From Pseudomonas laurentiana (GTDB lineage: Bacteria; Pseudomonadota; Gammaproteobacteria; Pseudomonadales; Pseudomonadaceae), in the NCBI RefSeq assembly GCF_014648275.1, contig NZ_BMQU01000018.1, positions 50,881 through 114,880 on the forward strand: a DNA stretch of 64,000 nt. Direction: 5' to 3'. The position numbers and the translations under genes are program-made. Under the pieces are notes generated by a model, which worked only from the letters and a program-made list of their open reading frames with translations, had not been told where the DNA came from and did not search any database. Positions 26,346 through 35,975 of this stretch are shown piece after piece (the stretch's first letter is position 1; every line of letters begins with the position of its first letter).

Positions 26346-27374
26346 TCAGGCCTGGCGGCGTTGGCGGGCGAGGGTCATGGCCGTGTCCTCGATCATGTCT
26401 TCCTGGCCACCTACCATGCCGCGACGGCCCATTTCGACGAGGATTTCCCGTGCCGAGACGCCGTACTTCTTCTCGGCGCGCTTGGCGAACAGCAGGAACG
26501 AGCCATAGACCCCGGCATAACCCATGGTCAGTGCATCGCGGTCGCTACGGATCGGGAAGTCCATGATGGGTACGACCAGGTCTTCGGCAACGTCCTGGAT
26601 GCCAAACACGCTGACACCGGTCTCGATGCCCATGCGGTCGCACACGGCGACCAACACTTCCATTGGCGTGTTACCCGCACCTGCGCCCAGACCGGCGCAG
26701 GCCGCGTCAATGCGGGTGGCACCTGCTGCGATGGCAGCAATCGAGTTGGACACGCCCATCGACAGGTTGTGGTGGCCATGGAAGCCGATCTCGGTTTCCG
26801 GTTTCAGTGCTGCACGCATCGCCGCTACCCGCGCGCTGACGTCATGGGGCAGCAGGTAGCCTGCGGAGTCGGTCAGGTAGATGCAGTTGGCGCCATAGCT
26901 TTCCATCAACTTGCCCTGCTTGACCAGGCCTTCCGGGCTGTTCATGTGGGCCATCATCAAGAAGCCTACGGTGTCCATGCCCAGGCTGCGGGCGTGGGAG
27001 ATATGCTGCTCACTGACATCGGCTTCAGTGCAGTGGGTGGCGACGCGAATGGTGTTGACGCCCAGCTCATGGGCCATCTTCAGGTGGTCGACGGTGCCGA
27101 TCCCCGGCAGTAGCAGGGCCGAGACCTTGGCCCGCTTCATCAACGGGATCACCGCCGACAGGTAGGCCTCGTCGCTGTGCGCGGGGAAACCGTAGTTCAC
27201 CGAGCTGCCGCCCAGGCCGTCGCCGTGGGTGACTTCGATCAGGGGGACGCCAGCCGCATCCAGGCCGCAGGCAATGTCTTTCATCTGTTGCAGGCTGATC
27301 TGATGACGCTTGGGGTGCATGCCGTCGCGCAGGCACATGTCATGAACGGTGATGGTCTTGCCGCGAAGATCCAT
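26346..27374 (-). CDS. hsaF: 4-hydroxy-2-oxovalerate-type aldolase of ring A/B degradation (HsaF/TesG)
   Basis: A 342-aa DmpG-family aldolase. The ATG at 27374 has AAGGAG 6 nt upstream; a TTG two codons earlier is less likely. The N-terminal [16 protein letters not shown] carries the metal/catalytic Arg-Asp, and [15 protein letters not shown] supplies the His metal ligands. The C-terminal DsbA-like communication domain follows. It cleaves 4-hydroxy-2-oxohexanoate to pyruvate and propanal, and channels the aldehyde to the dehydrogenase encoded 10 bp upstream (HsaG). Operon order is SDR-hsaE-hsaG-hsaF. Confidence 0.9.
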   Translation of the reverse strand: MDLRGKTITVHDMCLRDGMHPKRHQISLQQMKDIACGLDAAGVPLIEVTHGDGLGGSSVNYGFPAHSDEAYLSAVIPLMKRAKVSALLLPGIGTVDHLKMAHELGVNTIRVATHCTEADVSEQHISHARSLGMDTVGFLMMAHMNSPEGLVKQGKLMESYGANCIYLTDSAGYLLPHDVSARVAAMRAALKPETEIGFHGHHNLSMGVSNSIAAIAAGATRIDAACAGLGAGAGNTPMEVLVAVCDRMGIETGVSVFGIQDVAEDLVVPIMDFPIRSDRDALTMGYAGVYGSFLLFAKRAEKKYGVSAREILVEMGRRGMVGGQEDMIEDTAMTLARQRRQA

Positions 27375-27384
27375 GGTCAACTCC

Positions 27385-28314
27385 TTAGGCGAGGGCAGGT
27401 TGGGTGTGAGTGGCGTGCAGGACCAGTTCGCCCTTGAGGATTTCTTCGGCGAACATTTCGGCGGTGCGCGCGGCGGCGGCGGTCATGATGTCGAGGTTGC
27501 CGGCGTACTTGGGCAGGTAGTCACCCAGGCCTTCGACCTCCATGAACACCGAGACGCGGTTGCCCTCGAACACCGGGCCGTTTACCAGCTTGTAGCCGGG
27601 TACATAGCGCTGCACCTGCAGGATCATTGCCTCGATAGCGGCGGTGATGGCCGCCTGGTCGGGTTCCGTTTCGGTCAGGCAATGCACGGTGTCGCGCATG
27701 ATCAGCGGCGGTTCTGCCGGGTTGATAATGATGATCGCCTTGCCTTTTTTCGCACCGCCGACCTGTTCCACTGCGCTGGCCGTCGTGCGGGTGAACTCGT
27801 CGATGTTCTTGCGCGTGCCCGGGCCGACCGATTTGGACGCTGCGGTTGCGATGATTTCGGCGTATTCCACGGGTTGCACGCTGGATACTGCCGCCACCAG
27901 CGGTATGGTCGCCTGGCCGCCGCAGGTGACCATGTTGACGTTCATCACGCCCAGACCGAGGTTGGTCTTGAGGTTGACCGGTGGTACGCAGTACGGGCCG
28001 ATGGCGGCGGGGGTCAGGTCGATCATCAGCACGCCCAAGGCATTGAGCTTGCGCGAGTTCTGTTCGTGGACATAGGCGGATGTGGCGTCGAAGGCGATCT
28101 GTATCTGGTCTTCGAGAACGTGGGGCAACAAGCCGTCGACCCCGTCAGCGGTGGTTTTCAGGCCCAGCTCGCGGGCCCGTGCAAGGCCCTCGGAAGTGGC
28201 GTCGATACCGACCATCCAGACCGGCTCAAGTACGTCGCTGCGCTTCAGTTTGTACAGCAGGTCGGTGCCAATATTGCCTGGCCCGATCAGCGCACATTTG
28301 ATCTTCTTGCTCAT
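27385..28314 (-). CDS. hsaG: Acylating propionaldehyde/acetaldehyde dehydrogenase (HsaG/TesF)
   Basis: A 309-aa DmpF-family enzyme. The Rossmann start is [19 protein letters not shown], and the catalytic Cys is in [14 protein letters not shown] near residue 129. It converts the aldehyde from HsaF to its CoA ester (propionyl-CoA) with NAD+. It forms an obligate complex with the aldolase, in keeping with adjacency. Confidence 0.92.
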   Translation of the reverse strand: MSKKIKCALIGPGNIGTDLLYKLKRSDVLEPVWMVGIDATSEGLARARELGLKTTADGVDGLLPHVLEDQIQIAFDATSAYVHEQNSRKLNALGVLMIDLTPAAIGPYCVPPVNLKTNLGLGVMNVNMVTCGGQATIPLVAAVSSVQPVEYAEIIATAASKSVGPGTRKNIDEFTRTTASAVEQVGGAKKGKAIIIINPAEPPLIMRDTVHCLTETEPDQAAITAAIEAMILQVQRYVPGYKLVNGPVFEGNRVSVFMEVEGLGDYLPKYAGNLDIMTAAAARTAEMFAEEILKGELVLHATHTQPALA

Positions 28315-28352
28315 TGTCTATGGCTCCAGGGGAGGGATTGCAAAGGGTTCAC

Positions 28353-29144
28353 TCAGGGCACGAAGCGCAGGCTGGTCTGGCCCAGCCCGCTCATGGAAAG
28401 GCTGATTCGGTCGCCCGCCACAACCGGAACGAGCGGCGCCAATGCGCCCGAGAGGATGATTTCGCCGCGACGAAACGGAATGCCGAGTTCGCCCAGGGTG
28501 TTGGCCAGCCAGGCCACCGCTGCACACGGGTGGCCCTGAACCGCCGACCCCAGGCCGCTGCCTGCCGGTTGGCCGTTCTTGGACAGCTGCATCTCGACCC
28601 GGGCCAGGTCCAGCCCGCGCGGGTCAATGCGTTGCGGGCCGAGGGCGAACACGCCGCAGGAGGCGTTGTCGGCCACGGTGTCCTGAATACGGATCTGCCA
28701 GTTGTCGATACGTGAGTCGACGATCTCGAAGCACGGCACGACCCATTGGCTTGCGGCCAGCACGTCTTCGGCGCTGATACCCGGGCCTTGGAGGTCTTCG
28801 CCGAGAATGAAGGCAATTTCGCCTTCGGCACGCGGTTGAATCAGGTTGTAGTGAGCCAGGCTGACATCGCTGCCATCCTCGACCTGCATGGCATCGGTGA
28901 GGAAGCCGAAGTCCGGCTGGTGGACATCGAGCATTTCCTGTACGGCACGGCTGGTGACACCGATTTTTTTACCGATCACGCGCTCACCGAGGGCTTCGCG
29001 GCGTTGCAAAAAGTGCAGGGAAATCCGGTAGGCCTGCTCAAGGGTGATCTGCGGATACCGGCGGGTCAGCGGAGGGAGCGTCTGGCGTGTGCGCAGGGCG
29101 TTGAACAGTTCGTCACCGAGTGCGTTGATCAAGTGGGCGTCCAT
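28353..29144 (-). CDS. hsaE: 2-hydroxyhexa-2,4-dienoate hydratase (HsaE/TesE)
   Basis: A 263-aa hydratase of the DmpE/MhpD family: RYPQITLEQAYRISLHFLQRR, the KIGVTSRAVQEMLDVHQPDFGFL motif and the acidic metal site in RAEGEIAFIL. It adds water to the five- or six-carbon dienoate released from rings A/B by HsaD, making the substrate of HsaF. It lies 38 bp upstream of hsaG in the same operon. Confidence 0.9.
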   Translation of the reverse strand: MDAHLINALGDELFNALRTRQTLPPLTRRYPQITLEQAYRISLHFLQRREALGERVIGKKIGVTSRAVQEMLDVHQPDFGFLTDAMQVEDGSDVSLAHYNLIQPRAEGEIAFILGEDLQGPGISAEDVLAASQWVVPCFEIVDSRIDNWQIRIQDTVADNASCGVFALGPQRIDPRGLDLARVEMQLSKNGQPAGSGLGSAVQGHPCAAVAWLANTLGELGIPFRRGEIILSGALAPLVPVVAGDRISLSMSGLGQTSLRFVP

Positions 29145-29220
29145 GACGGGGTGCTCTGTGTGAAAGGAATAAAAGGGCCGGGCCCAACGGGTTCAAGGCG
29201 CCGGCCAAAAAGGGCGATGT

Positions 29221-29994
29221 TCAGCCGGGCCAGACCGTGGAGTCCGCGCCGCCGTCGACATCGATGATTTTTCCGCTGACCCAGGCCGAGGCCGGGCTGG
29301 CCAGGTACAGGGCGGCCGCGGCGATATCTTCCGGGCTGCCCAGGCATTTGAGGGGCGTGTTGGCTTCCATGGTCTGGCGCATGGCCGCCGGCATCACGCC
29401 GTTCAGCGCTTCGGTCAGGGTGGGGCCGGGCGCGACGGCATTGACTCGCACCAGTGGGGCAAAATCCTGTGCCAACAACCGGGTCAAGTGGCTCAGGGCT
29501 GCCTTGGCAGCGCCATACGCGCTGAAATGCCGCTGCGAGTAGCGGGCGGCGACCGAGCTGATGTTGACGATGTTGCCGCCACCGGCTTCACGCATCAGCG
29601 GCACGCACAGTTGGCAGAAGGCGTAGGCCGTGGAGACGTTGAAGCGCAGGATCTCGTCGAACTGTTCCGGGCTCATGCTCAACGGATCGTTGGGACCGCC
29701 GCCACCGACGTTGTTGACCAGATGAGTAATCCGCCCCATCTGTTCATGGCTCTGGCTGACCAGCGCCTTGCGCTGCTCGCTGTCGTTAACGTCGCAGGCG
29801 ATGGCCAGGGCACGGCGGCCCAAGGCGCGCACCTCCTCGGCAACGCGTTGCACATCTTCAAGCGAGCGCGCGGAGCAGACGACATCGGCACCTGCTTCGG
29901 CATAGGCCAGGGCAATGGCGCGGCCAATGCCTCGGCCGCTGCCGGTGACGATGGCGACGCTACCGTCCAGGTGGAAACGCTGCAGGATACTCAT
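29221..29994 (-). CDS. 7-alpha-hydroxysteroid dehydrogenase-like SDR
   Basis: A 257-aa SDR. The ATG at 29994 has GAGGAAGGACACCCC upstream. It resembles E. coli HdhA: NNVGGGGPNDP in place of the common NNAG, Ser in NISSVAARYS, Tyr/Lys in YGAAK, then NAVAPGPTLTEAL and the LGSPEDIAAAALYLASPASA segment. HdhA oxidises the 7-alpha-OH of cholate and chenodeoxycholate. First gene of the hsaE-G-F operon. A role on another ring hydroxyl remains possible. Confidence 0.75.
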   Translation of the reverse strand: MSILQRFHLDGSVAIVTGSGRGIGRAIALAYAEAGADVVCSARSLEDVQRVAEEVRALGRRALAIACDVNDSEQRKALVSQSHEQMGRITHLVNNVGGGGPNDPLSMSPEQFDEILRFNVSTAYAFCQLCVPLMREAGGGNIVNISSVAARYSQRHFSAYGAAKAALSHLTRLLAQDFAPLVRVNAVAPGPTLTEALNGVMPAAMRQTMEANTPLKCLGSPEDIAAAALYLASPASAWVSGKIIDVDGGADSTVWPG

Positions 29995-30072
29995 GGGGTG
30001 TCCTTCCTCGGGTAGGGATTGGGTTGAACGGGCTTTCAATGGACTGAATATCCCGAGACTGACTCGCAGGTG

Positions 30073-30090
30073 CATCGTCTCAATGGACTA
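30073..30090 (-). promoter_or_regulatory. Steroid-regulon box (minus strand) for the SDR-hsaEGF operon
   Basis: On the minus strand TAGTCCATTGAGACGATG, with GATATT 21-26 nt downstream. The implied leader is about 46 nt to the ATG at 29994. Back-to-back with 30128. Confidence 0.75.
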
Positions 30091-30127
30091 ACGCATTGAG
30101 CTGCGCCCTTTGCAGCACCGGGTGTCC

Positions 30128-30145
30128 TAGTCCGCTTTGACGATG
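30128..30145 (+). promoter_or_regulatory. Steroid-regulon box for the hsaA operon
   Basis: TAGTCCGCTTTGACGATG with GATGAT 21-26 nt downstream. The implied leader is about 38 nt. Confidence 0.75.
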
Positions 30146-30215
30146 AACGATCTGCCACTCGACCCGATGATCAATCACGGCTCGCGCACCGGCGCAGCGA
30201 GATTGGGAGAATTGA

Positions 30216-31406
30216 GTGATGCAAAGCATGCGAGAAAGGACCCAGGACGAACTCGAACTGATCGAACGTGCTCGGCGCCTTGTGCCGGCACTCAAGGAGC
30301 GCACGGCACAGGCCGACCGCGACTTGAAGGTCCCGGAGGAAAGCGTTGCCGAATTGCAATCGGCCGGGCTGCTGCGGGCCCTGCAGCCGCGTGCGTTCGG
30401 TGGCTATGAAGTCGACCCGCGAACCTTTTTTGAGATCCAGATGATTCTTGCCGAAGGCTGCATGTCCACGGCCTGGATCTACGGTGTCATGGGGGTCCAC
30501 CCGTGGCAGTTGGCACGCTACCCTGTCGAAGCCCAGCGTGACGTCTGGGGCAACGATCATGATGCGCTGATTTCCTCGACGTATATGCCGTCGGCCAAGG
30601 TCACGGTGGTCGAAGGTGGCTACCGCATCAGCGGTCAGTGGAGCTTCTCCAGTGGCAGCGAGCACTGCCAGTGGGTACTGCTGGGCGGCATCCTGCCCGC
30701 CGAGGGTGAGGTCGCGGCGGAACACGGCACCTTCCTGCTGCCACGCAGCGACTACCGTATTCAGCGCAACTGGGAGGTGCTCGGGCTGCGCGGTACCGGC
30801 AGCCACGACATTCTCGTCGAGGATGTGTTTGTGCCGGCACACCGGGTTCAGCGCACCAACAACTGCGCGGTCGAGGCCACGCCAGGGCGTCTGGTCAACA
30901 CCAATCCGATCTATGCCATTCCGTTTGCCCAGGTGTTCTCCCGAGCGGTCTCGACCTCGGCCATCGGTGCGCTGCAAGGGGCGATCAATGAGTTTCGCGC
31001 CAATGCCGCCAAGCACATTGGCAAGCACGGCGCCCGCACGGCGGATGATCCAGTAGCGCAAACCGCAGTGGCCGAAGCGACGATCACTGTCGACAGCCTG
31101 AAGCTGGTACTGGAGCGTAACTACGAGCACCTGATGAGTCTGGCCAGGGCCGGCGAGTACCCGGACACCGAAACCCGACTGCTGTATCGCTACCAGTCTG
31201 CCTATGTCACCAACGTCTGCGCCGACAAGGTGAATGACCTGCTGCGCAGCATGGCCGCGTCCGGCCTGTACAACACCAACCCGGTCGCCCGGCTGTTCCG
31301 TGACCTGCACCAGGCCCGTGGGCACATCGCCAACAACTTCATGGCCTACGGTCGCGCCTTCGGCGCGGTGCAATTGGGCTTGCCCAACCCAGACCCGTAC
31401 GTCTGA
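30216..31406 (+). CDS. hsaA: Flavin-dependent 3-HSA hydroxylase, oxygenase component (HsaA/TesA2)
   Basis: A 396-aa protein of the acyl-CoA-dehydrogenase-fold group D monooxygenases. Landmarks: LQPRAFGGYEVDPRTFFEIQ, WSFSSGSEHCQWVLLGG, WEVLGLRGTGSHDILVEDVF and a C-terminal DLHQARGHIANN. HsaA hydroxylates 3-hydroxy-9,10-secoandrostatriene-dione to the catechol using reduced flavin from HsaB. No HsaB-type flavin reductase is in this window. The start is GTG at 30216 or ATG at 30219, both served by GGGAGA. It heads the hsaA-kshB-fadD3 operon. Confidence 0.9.
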   Translation: MMQSMRERTQDELELIERARRLVPALKERTAQADRDLKVPEESVAELQSAGLLRALQPRAFGGYEVDPRTFFEIQMILAEGCMSTAWIYGVMGVHPWQLARYPVEAQRDVWGNDHDALISSTYMPSAKVTVVEGGYRISGQWSFSSGSEHCQWVLLGGILPAEGEVAAEHGTFLLPRSDYRIQRNWEVLGLRGTGSHDILVEDVFVPAHRVQRTNNCAVEATPGRLVNTNPIYAIPFAQVFSRAVSTSAIGALQGAINEFRANAAKHIGKHGARTADDPVAQTAVAEATITVDSLKLVLERNYEHLMSLARAGEYPDTETRLLYRYQSAYVTNVCADKVNDLLRSMAASGLYNTNPVARLFRDLHQARGHIANNFMAYGRAFGAVQLGLPNPDPYV

Positions 31407-31440
31407 GGCGGTCCGGCCGTTCCAACACCATCGCGGCTAC

Positions 31441-31466
31441 ACCCGCCTGTCCCCCGGCAGGCGGGT
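31441..31466 (+). promoter_or_regulatory. Hairpin between hsaA and the reductase gene
   Basis: ACCCGCCTG (31441-31449) and CAGGCGGGT (31458-31466) form a perfect 9-bp stem with an 8-nt loop, ending 19 nt before the reductase ATG. There is no T-run; an intra-operon mRNA-stability or attenuation element is likely. Confidence 0.5.
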
Positions 31467-31485
31467 AGTAATGAGTACCTGACCT

Positions 31486-32508
31486 ATGAATGATTATCTT
31501 GCCTTGCGCGTGGCGCGGGTGATCGAGGAAACGGCCGACGCTCGCTCTCTGGTGTTCGACGTACCCGAGCACCTGACCGAACGCTTTCGTTATCGACCCG
31601 GTCAATTCCTGACGCTGCGGGTCCCGTTCGCAGATGGCTGGTTACCCCGCTGTTACTCGTTGTCCAGTACGCCGATGCTGGATGAACCGTTGCGTGTGAC
31701 GGTCAAGCGTGTGCATGAGGGCCGTGCCTCGAACTGGCTCTGCAGTGAGCTGCAGGAGGGGCAGACCCTGCAGGTGCTGCCACCTGCGGGCGTGTTTGTG
31801 CCGCGTAACCTGGACAGCGACTTGTTGCTCTTTGGTGGCGGCAGCGGGGTCACCCCTGTGTTGTCGATTCTGCGTTCGGCACTCCTGGCAGGGCAGGGGC
31901 GAATCCTGCTGATTTACGCCAACCGCGATGAAGGTTCGGTGATTTTTCGCGATGAGCTCAGGTTTCTGGCCAGTGCTCATCCGCAACGTCTGCAAATCGT
32001 TCACTGGCTTGATTCGGTACAGGGCATTCCAGCCGTCGGGCAACTGGCCGAGCTGGCCCGGCCGTTCATCGATGCGCAGGCGTTTATTTGCGGCCCTGGC
32101 CCGTTCATGGACGCTGCAGTCAGTGCCCTGAAGAGCCTGGGCATGCCCGATGCCAGGGTGCATGTGGAACGCTTCGTTTCGTTGCCGGGCGAAGGTGAGC
32201 TGCCATTGGCTGCCAGCAGTGAGTCTGCCGTGGCCGCGCAACTGGCCGTCCACCTCGACGGTGAGGAACACAGCCTGGCCTGCGACAGCGGTGAAACCCT
32301 GCTGGCCGCCATGCAACGCGCCGGGCTGAACCCGCCGAGTGCTTGCCGTGTCGGTGGCTGCGCCTCGTGCATGTGCACGCTGGAAAGCGGCGACGTCGAA
32401 CTGCTGCACAACGATGCCCTGGATGACGACGAATTGGCCGAAGGCTGGATCCTCGCCTGCCAGGCCGTGCCGACCAGTACGCAACTGCGTATCCGCTTTC
32501 CCGATTGA
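31486..32508 (+). CDS. kshB: Ferredoxin-NAD(P) reductase with C-terminal 2Fe-2S domain (KshB-like)
   Basis: A 340-aa three-domain reductase. FAD domain: RYRPGQFLTLRVP and RCYSLSS (the RxYS motif). NAD domain: LLLFGGGSGVTPVLSI and FICGPGPFMDAA. The C-terminal plant-type ferredoxin has CRVGGCASC (C-x4-C-x2-C) and a fourth Cys in ILACQAVP. This order is that of KshB, which passes electrons to the Rieske oxygenase KshA. The only Rieske oxygenase here is the kshA gene 30 kb to the right. Serving another oxygenase cannot be ruled out. Confidence 0.85.
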   Translation: MNDYLALRVARVIEETADARSLVFDVPEHLTERFRYRPGQFLTLRVPFADGWLPRCYSLSSTPMLDEPLRVTVKRVHEGRASNWLCSELQEGQTLQVLPPAGVFVPRNLDSDLLLFGGGSGVTPVLSILRSALLAGQGRILLIYANRDEGSVIFRDELRFLASAHPQRLQIVHWLDSVQGIPAVGQLAELARPFIDAQAFICGPGPFMDAAVSALKSLGMPDARVHVERFVSLPGEGELPLAASSESAVAAQLAVHLDGEEHSLACDSGETLLAAMQRAGLNPPSACRVGGCASCMCTLESGDVELLHNDALDDDELAEGWILACQAVPTSTQLRIRFPD

Positions 32509-34136
32509 TGCAGATGACCGAGCCCACGATGAATCAGAGCCTGATGTGTTCCCCGCCCGTGATCGACGCGCCGACGACCATTGCCCAATTACTGTTTGCC
32601 AGCGCTGAACGGTTCGCTGGACGCACGGCCATTGAAGAAAATGGTCAGTGTACGGACTACGCCGATTTGCCCGATCAGGCGCTGGCCATCACCCGTGGTT
32701 TGATGGCGCTGGGTATTCAGGCCGGAGACCGGGTCGGGGTCTGGGCGCCGAACAGCCGTGACTGGATCCTCGCCGCGCTGGGTATCCATTGTGCCGGTGC
32801 GGTGCTGGTGCCCATCAATACCCGCATGAAAGGCGCCGAGGCCGCTGATGTGTTGGCGCGCAGTGGCTGCCGGGTGCTGTTCGTCCAGCAGCGCTTTCTC
32901 GATGTCGATTACCCGGCAATGCTCGCACCTCATCGTCCCGCCAGCCTGGAGCATCTGGTGGTGTTGGCCAGTGACACGCCGCCGCGCCCTGGCGATCTGA
33001 GCTTCCAGCAGTTTCTGCTGGGCGCTGCCACCTATGACACCGAGGCCGCGCGACGTCGGGCGCTGGCCATCGAGCCGCAGGCGATGTGCGATTTGCTCTT
33101 CACCTCGGGCACCACAGGCAAACCCAAGGGCGTGATGAGCGGCCATGGGCAGAACCTGCGGGCGTTCAGCGAATACGTCAAGGTGATTGGCCTGGTGCCG
33201 GGTGACCGCTACCTGATCGTCAACCCATTCTTCCATGCGTTTGGCTACAAGGCCGGTTGGTTGACCTGCCTGATTGCCGGGGCAACCATTCTGCCGCACG
33301 CGGTGTTCGATGCCGATGCGGTGTTCCAGCGTATTGCCAACGAGCGCATCAGTGTCTTGCCTGGTGCGCCGACCCTTTACCTTTCGCTGCTGGCGCACCC
33401 GCGCCTGGCCGAAACCGACCTTTCCAGCCTGCGGATCGCCGTAACCGGTTCGGCCAGTATTCCGCCGAGCCTCATTGAGCGCATGCGCAACGAACTGGGT
33501 TTCAGCGTGGTGACCACCGCCTACGGGCTGACCGAATGTGGCGGCCTGGCGACGCTTTGCGATCCGCAGGACTCGGCGCAGGTGATTGCCAGTACCAGCG
33601 GGCGACCGATTGCCGGTACTGAAGTGAGCATCCGCGATTCGCATAACCAGGCCGTGGCCAACGGGGAAACCGGCGAAATCTGCCTGCGCGGTTTCCATGT
33701 CATGCAGGGCTATTTCGAGAACCCCGAGGCCACTGCCGAAGCCATCGACGCTGACGGCTGGCTGCACACCGGCGATGTCGGGCGCCTGGATGAAGCGGGC
33801 AACCTGATCATCACTGACCGCCTGAAAGACATGTACATCGTTGGGGGCTTCAACTGCTATCCGGCAGAAATCGAAGCCGCATTGATCGCCCACCCGGCCA
33901 TTGCCCAGGTCGCGGTCATTGGCGTTGCGGACGTGCGCATGGGCGAGGTCGGTTGTGCCTGCGTAGTGTTGCGTGAAGGCCAGACACTGGATGAAAGCGA
34001 GCTGATCGCCTGGAGTCGCGACCGCATGGCCAACTACAAGGTGCCGCGTCAGGTGCGCTTCTTCGATGCGCTGCCACTCAATCCTTCGAGCAAGGTCGCC
34101 AAGAACGAACTGCGGGCTGCGGTTAACCAAGGCTGA
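32508..34136 (+). CDS. fadD3: Acyl-CoA synthetase, FadD3-like (HIP-CoA ligase)
   Basis: A 542-aa AMP-forming ligase: LLFTSGTTGKPKGVMSGH near residue 200, TTAYGLTECGG, WLHTGDVGRLDEAGN, the hinge DRLKDMYIVGGFNCYP, and the catalytic Lys in LNPSSKVAKNEL. FadD3 adds CoA to 3aa-H-4a(3'-propanoate)-7ab-methylhexahydro-1,5-indanedione (HIP), the gate to C/D-ring degradation. The motif series and the rest of the IpdABCF pathway support that reading over a general fatty-acid ligase. The start codon overlaps the reductase stop (TGATG), so the two are coupled. Confidence 0.82.
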   Translation: MQMTEPTMNQSLMCSPPVIDAPTTIAQLLFASAERFAGRTAIEENGQCTDYADLPDQALAITRGLMALGIQAGDRVGVWAPNSRDWILAALGIHCAGAVLVPINTRMKGAEAADVLARSGCRVLFVQQRFLDVDYPAMLAPHRPASLEHLVVLASDTPPRPGDLSFQQFLLGAATYDTEAARRRALAIEPQAMCDLLFTSGTTGKPKGVMSGHGQNLRAFSEYVKVIGLVPGDRYLIVNPFFHAFGYKAGWLTCLIAGATILPHAVFDADAVFQRIANERISVLPGAPTLYLSLLAHPRLAETDLSSLRIAVTGSASIPPSLIERMRNELGFSVVTTAYGLTECGGLATLCDPQDSAQVIASTSGRPIAGTEVSIRDSHNQAVANGETGEICLRGFHVMQGYFENPEATAEAIDADGWLHTGDVGRLDEAGNLIITDRLKDMYIVGGFNCYPAEIEAALIAHPAIAQVAVIGVADVRMGEVGCACVVLREGQTLDESELIAWSRDRMANYKVPRQVRFFDALPLNPSSKVAKNELRAAVNQG

Positions 34137-34152
34137 CGGGCAGCACGCTGTC

Positions 34153-34170
34153 GTAACCAAACGGACGATG
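34153..34170 (+). promoter_or_regulatory. Steroid-regulon box (weak left half) for DUF1302 copy 2
   Basis: GTAACCAAACGGACGATG keeps the right half and the central CC but not TAGT. CAGACT lies 21-26 nt downstream, with a leader of about 33 nt. Confidence 0.6.
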
Positions 34171-34235
34171 CGCAGGCCCGGGCAGTTTTTCAGACTGGGC
34201 CCGCAAACCGGAAAACAACAAGAAAGGAGAGGAGC

Positions 34236-35897
34236 ATGTCTACGTTGAACCCTGCAGCGCTGAGCGCGGCCAATGGTATTCGCGGGCGCTGTCTGCTGGC
34301 CATGGCTGTTGCGCTGGCCAGCGGTACCGCCAGCGCCGGGCCAACCATCGAGTTGGGCGAAAACACCACCCTGGACTCGTCGCTGACCGTCAACTACACC
34401 GCATCGGTACGTACTGCCAAGCCGGCACACCAATACCTCAACGACCTGAACAACGACGACGGTACGCGTAACTTCGACCGTGGCTCGATGATCAACAACC
34501 GTGTCAGCCTGTTTGGCGAGCTGCTGCTCAAGCATGACAACCTGGGTGCGGTGCTGCGTGGCAGTCATTTCTATGACGATGTCTACCATGAGCGCAACGA
34601 TAACGACTCACCGGATACCGTGAACAAAATCGGCCGCGCCAACGGCTTCAGCGAAGACACACGTCGCCTCAGTGGTAGCAAGGCACGTCTGCTCGACGCC
34701 TATGTCTATGGCAACTTCGATGTTGCCGATAGCCAGTACCTGTCGGTCAAGGCCGGTCGCCACCTGGTGGCCTGGGGTGAAAGCCTGTTCTGGCCGAACA
34801 TCAGCCAGGGGCAGGCGCCGGTGGATGCCACCAAGTTCAACGTACCCGGTACCGAAGCCAAGGACTCCTACCTGCCGGTGGGGCAGGTGTCCGCGTCCTG
34901 GTCGCTCAACGAAGACCTGGCGCTGGTCGGCTACTACCAGTACGAGTGGGAGAAGACTCAGCTCAACCCGGTGGGTGACTACTTTGGCAGCGATTACTTC
35001 GGCCCGGGTGCCGAGTTCTTCCGGCTTAACTCGGGGGTGATCAACAGCCTGCCGGACAAGACCTTTACCGGCGTCAACTATGCCGGTGAAGTCGATGCCC
35101 GCGACAGTGGCCAGTGGGGCCTTGGCATGCGCTACCGGCTCACCGAAAACACCGAGGTGGGGCTGTTCCATTACCGCTACCACGAGCGGGTCGGGTCGAT
35201 CTTCTTCGACTTCAGCGGCAGTACCCAGTACTCCTCGCTCAAGAGCATCGGCGAGCGCTCGAACACGGCTTCGGCGCCGGCCTATCGGTTGGGCTACTTC
35301 GAGGACGTCGAACTGACGGGGATCAGTTTCAGCTCGAAGATCGGTGACTCGGTGCAGTATGCCGGTGACCTGAGTTACCGCGACGGCGCTTCGGTCTATC
35401 TGAACAACGGTGCCCCCACGACCGGCCAGCTGTGGCAAGCCAACCTCAATGCCACGTACATTCTTGGCCCTAGCTTCCTGGCCCAGCAAACCACCTTCCT
35501 CGGCGAAGTGGTGCATCAGCGTATCGAAGGGGTCGACACCTTGGTGGTCAGTGGTGGTGGCCCAGGTATCGACGGGACGTTCAACCAGTTCGAATCCAAC
35601 ACCCAGACCCGTGGTTCGACCCTGCTGGGCGTGGGTGCCTACATGGATTACCCGGCCATCAGCGATGGCCTGGACCTGACCACCAAGGTGGTCTGGACGC
35701 AGAACGTCGACGGCAGCGCCTACCAGGGCCTGGGCCGTGATGAAAAGCGTCTGACCGTCGGCGGCGACTTCAAGTACCTGGGCAACTTCCAGGTGGGCCT
35801 GACCTATGTGGCTTACCTCAGTTCGCCGGATGTCGCCCAAGGGCGTTTGTTGGCTGACCGCGATTACCTGTCGTTCAACGCCAAGTACACCTTCTGA
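34236..35897 (+). CDS. DUF1302 outer-membrane protein, copy 2
   Basis: A 553-aa exported barrel-type protein, with AAAGGAGAGGAGC before the ATG. The signal peptide ends near GTASAGPTIEL. Shared landmarks with copy 1 are RNFDRGSMINNRVSLFGELL, the DDVYHERNDNDSPDTVNK segment, KAGRHLVAWGESLFW, and RDSGQWGLGMRYR. It ends FNAKYTF with a terminal aromatic. The differing mid-regions suggest different ligands. It has its own box and is followed 78 bp later by an OYE-like gene. Confidence 0.85.
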   Translation: MSTLNPAALSAANGIRGRCLLAMAVALASGTASAGPTIELGENTTLDSSLTVNYTASVRTAKPAHQYLNDLNNDDGTRNFDRGSMINNRVSLFGELLLKHDNLGAVLRGSHFYDDVYHERNDNDSPDTVNKIGRANGFSEDTRRLSGSKARLLDAYVYGNFDVADSQYLSVKAGRHLVAWGESLFWPNISQGQAPVDATKFNVPGTEAKDSYLPVGQVSASWSLNEDLALVGYYQYEWEKTQLNPVGDYFGSDYFGPGAEFFRLNSGVINSLPDKTFTGVNYAGEVDARDSGQWGLGMRYRLTENTEVGLFHYRYHERVGSIFFDFSGSTQYSSLKSIGERSNTASAPAYRLGYFEDVELTGISFSSKIGDSVQYAGDLSYRDGASVYLNNGAPTTGQLWQANLNATYILGPSFLAQQTTFLGEVVHQRIEGVDTLVVSGGGPGIDGTFNQFESNTQTRGSTLLGVGAYMDYPAISDGLDLTTKVVWTQNVDGSAYQGLGRDEKRLTVGGDFKYLGNFQVGLTYVAYLSSPDVAQGRLLADRDYLSFNAKYTF

Positions 35898-35975
35898 TGC
35901 ACTGCCGGCCATGTGCTGCGTTCACGCAGACGTGGCCGGCATTCTCCGATAATCTGCTGCCGAAAAGGGTCTGCC

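Noticed and set aside
30216-31406. HsaA read as an ordinary acyl-CoA dehydrogenase
   Set aside because: It shares the fold but lacks the EIQRN-type FAD motif and carries the monooxygenase-type WEVLGLRGTGSHD motif. It sits next to the KshB-like reductase gene.
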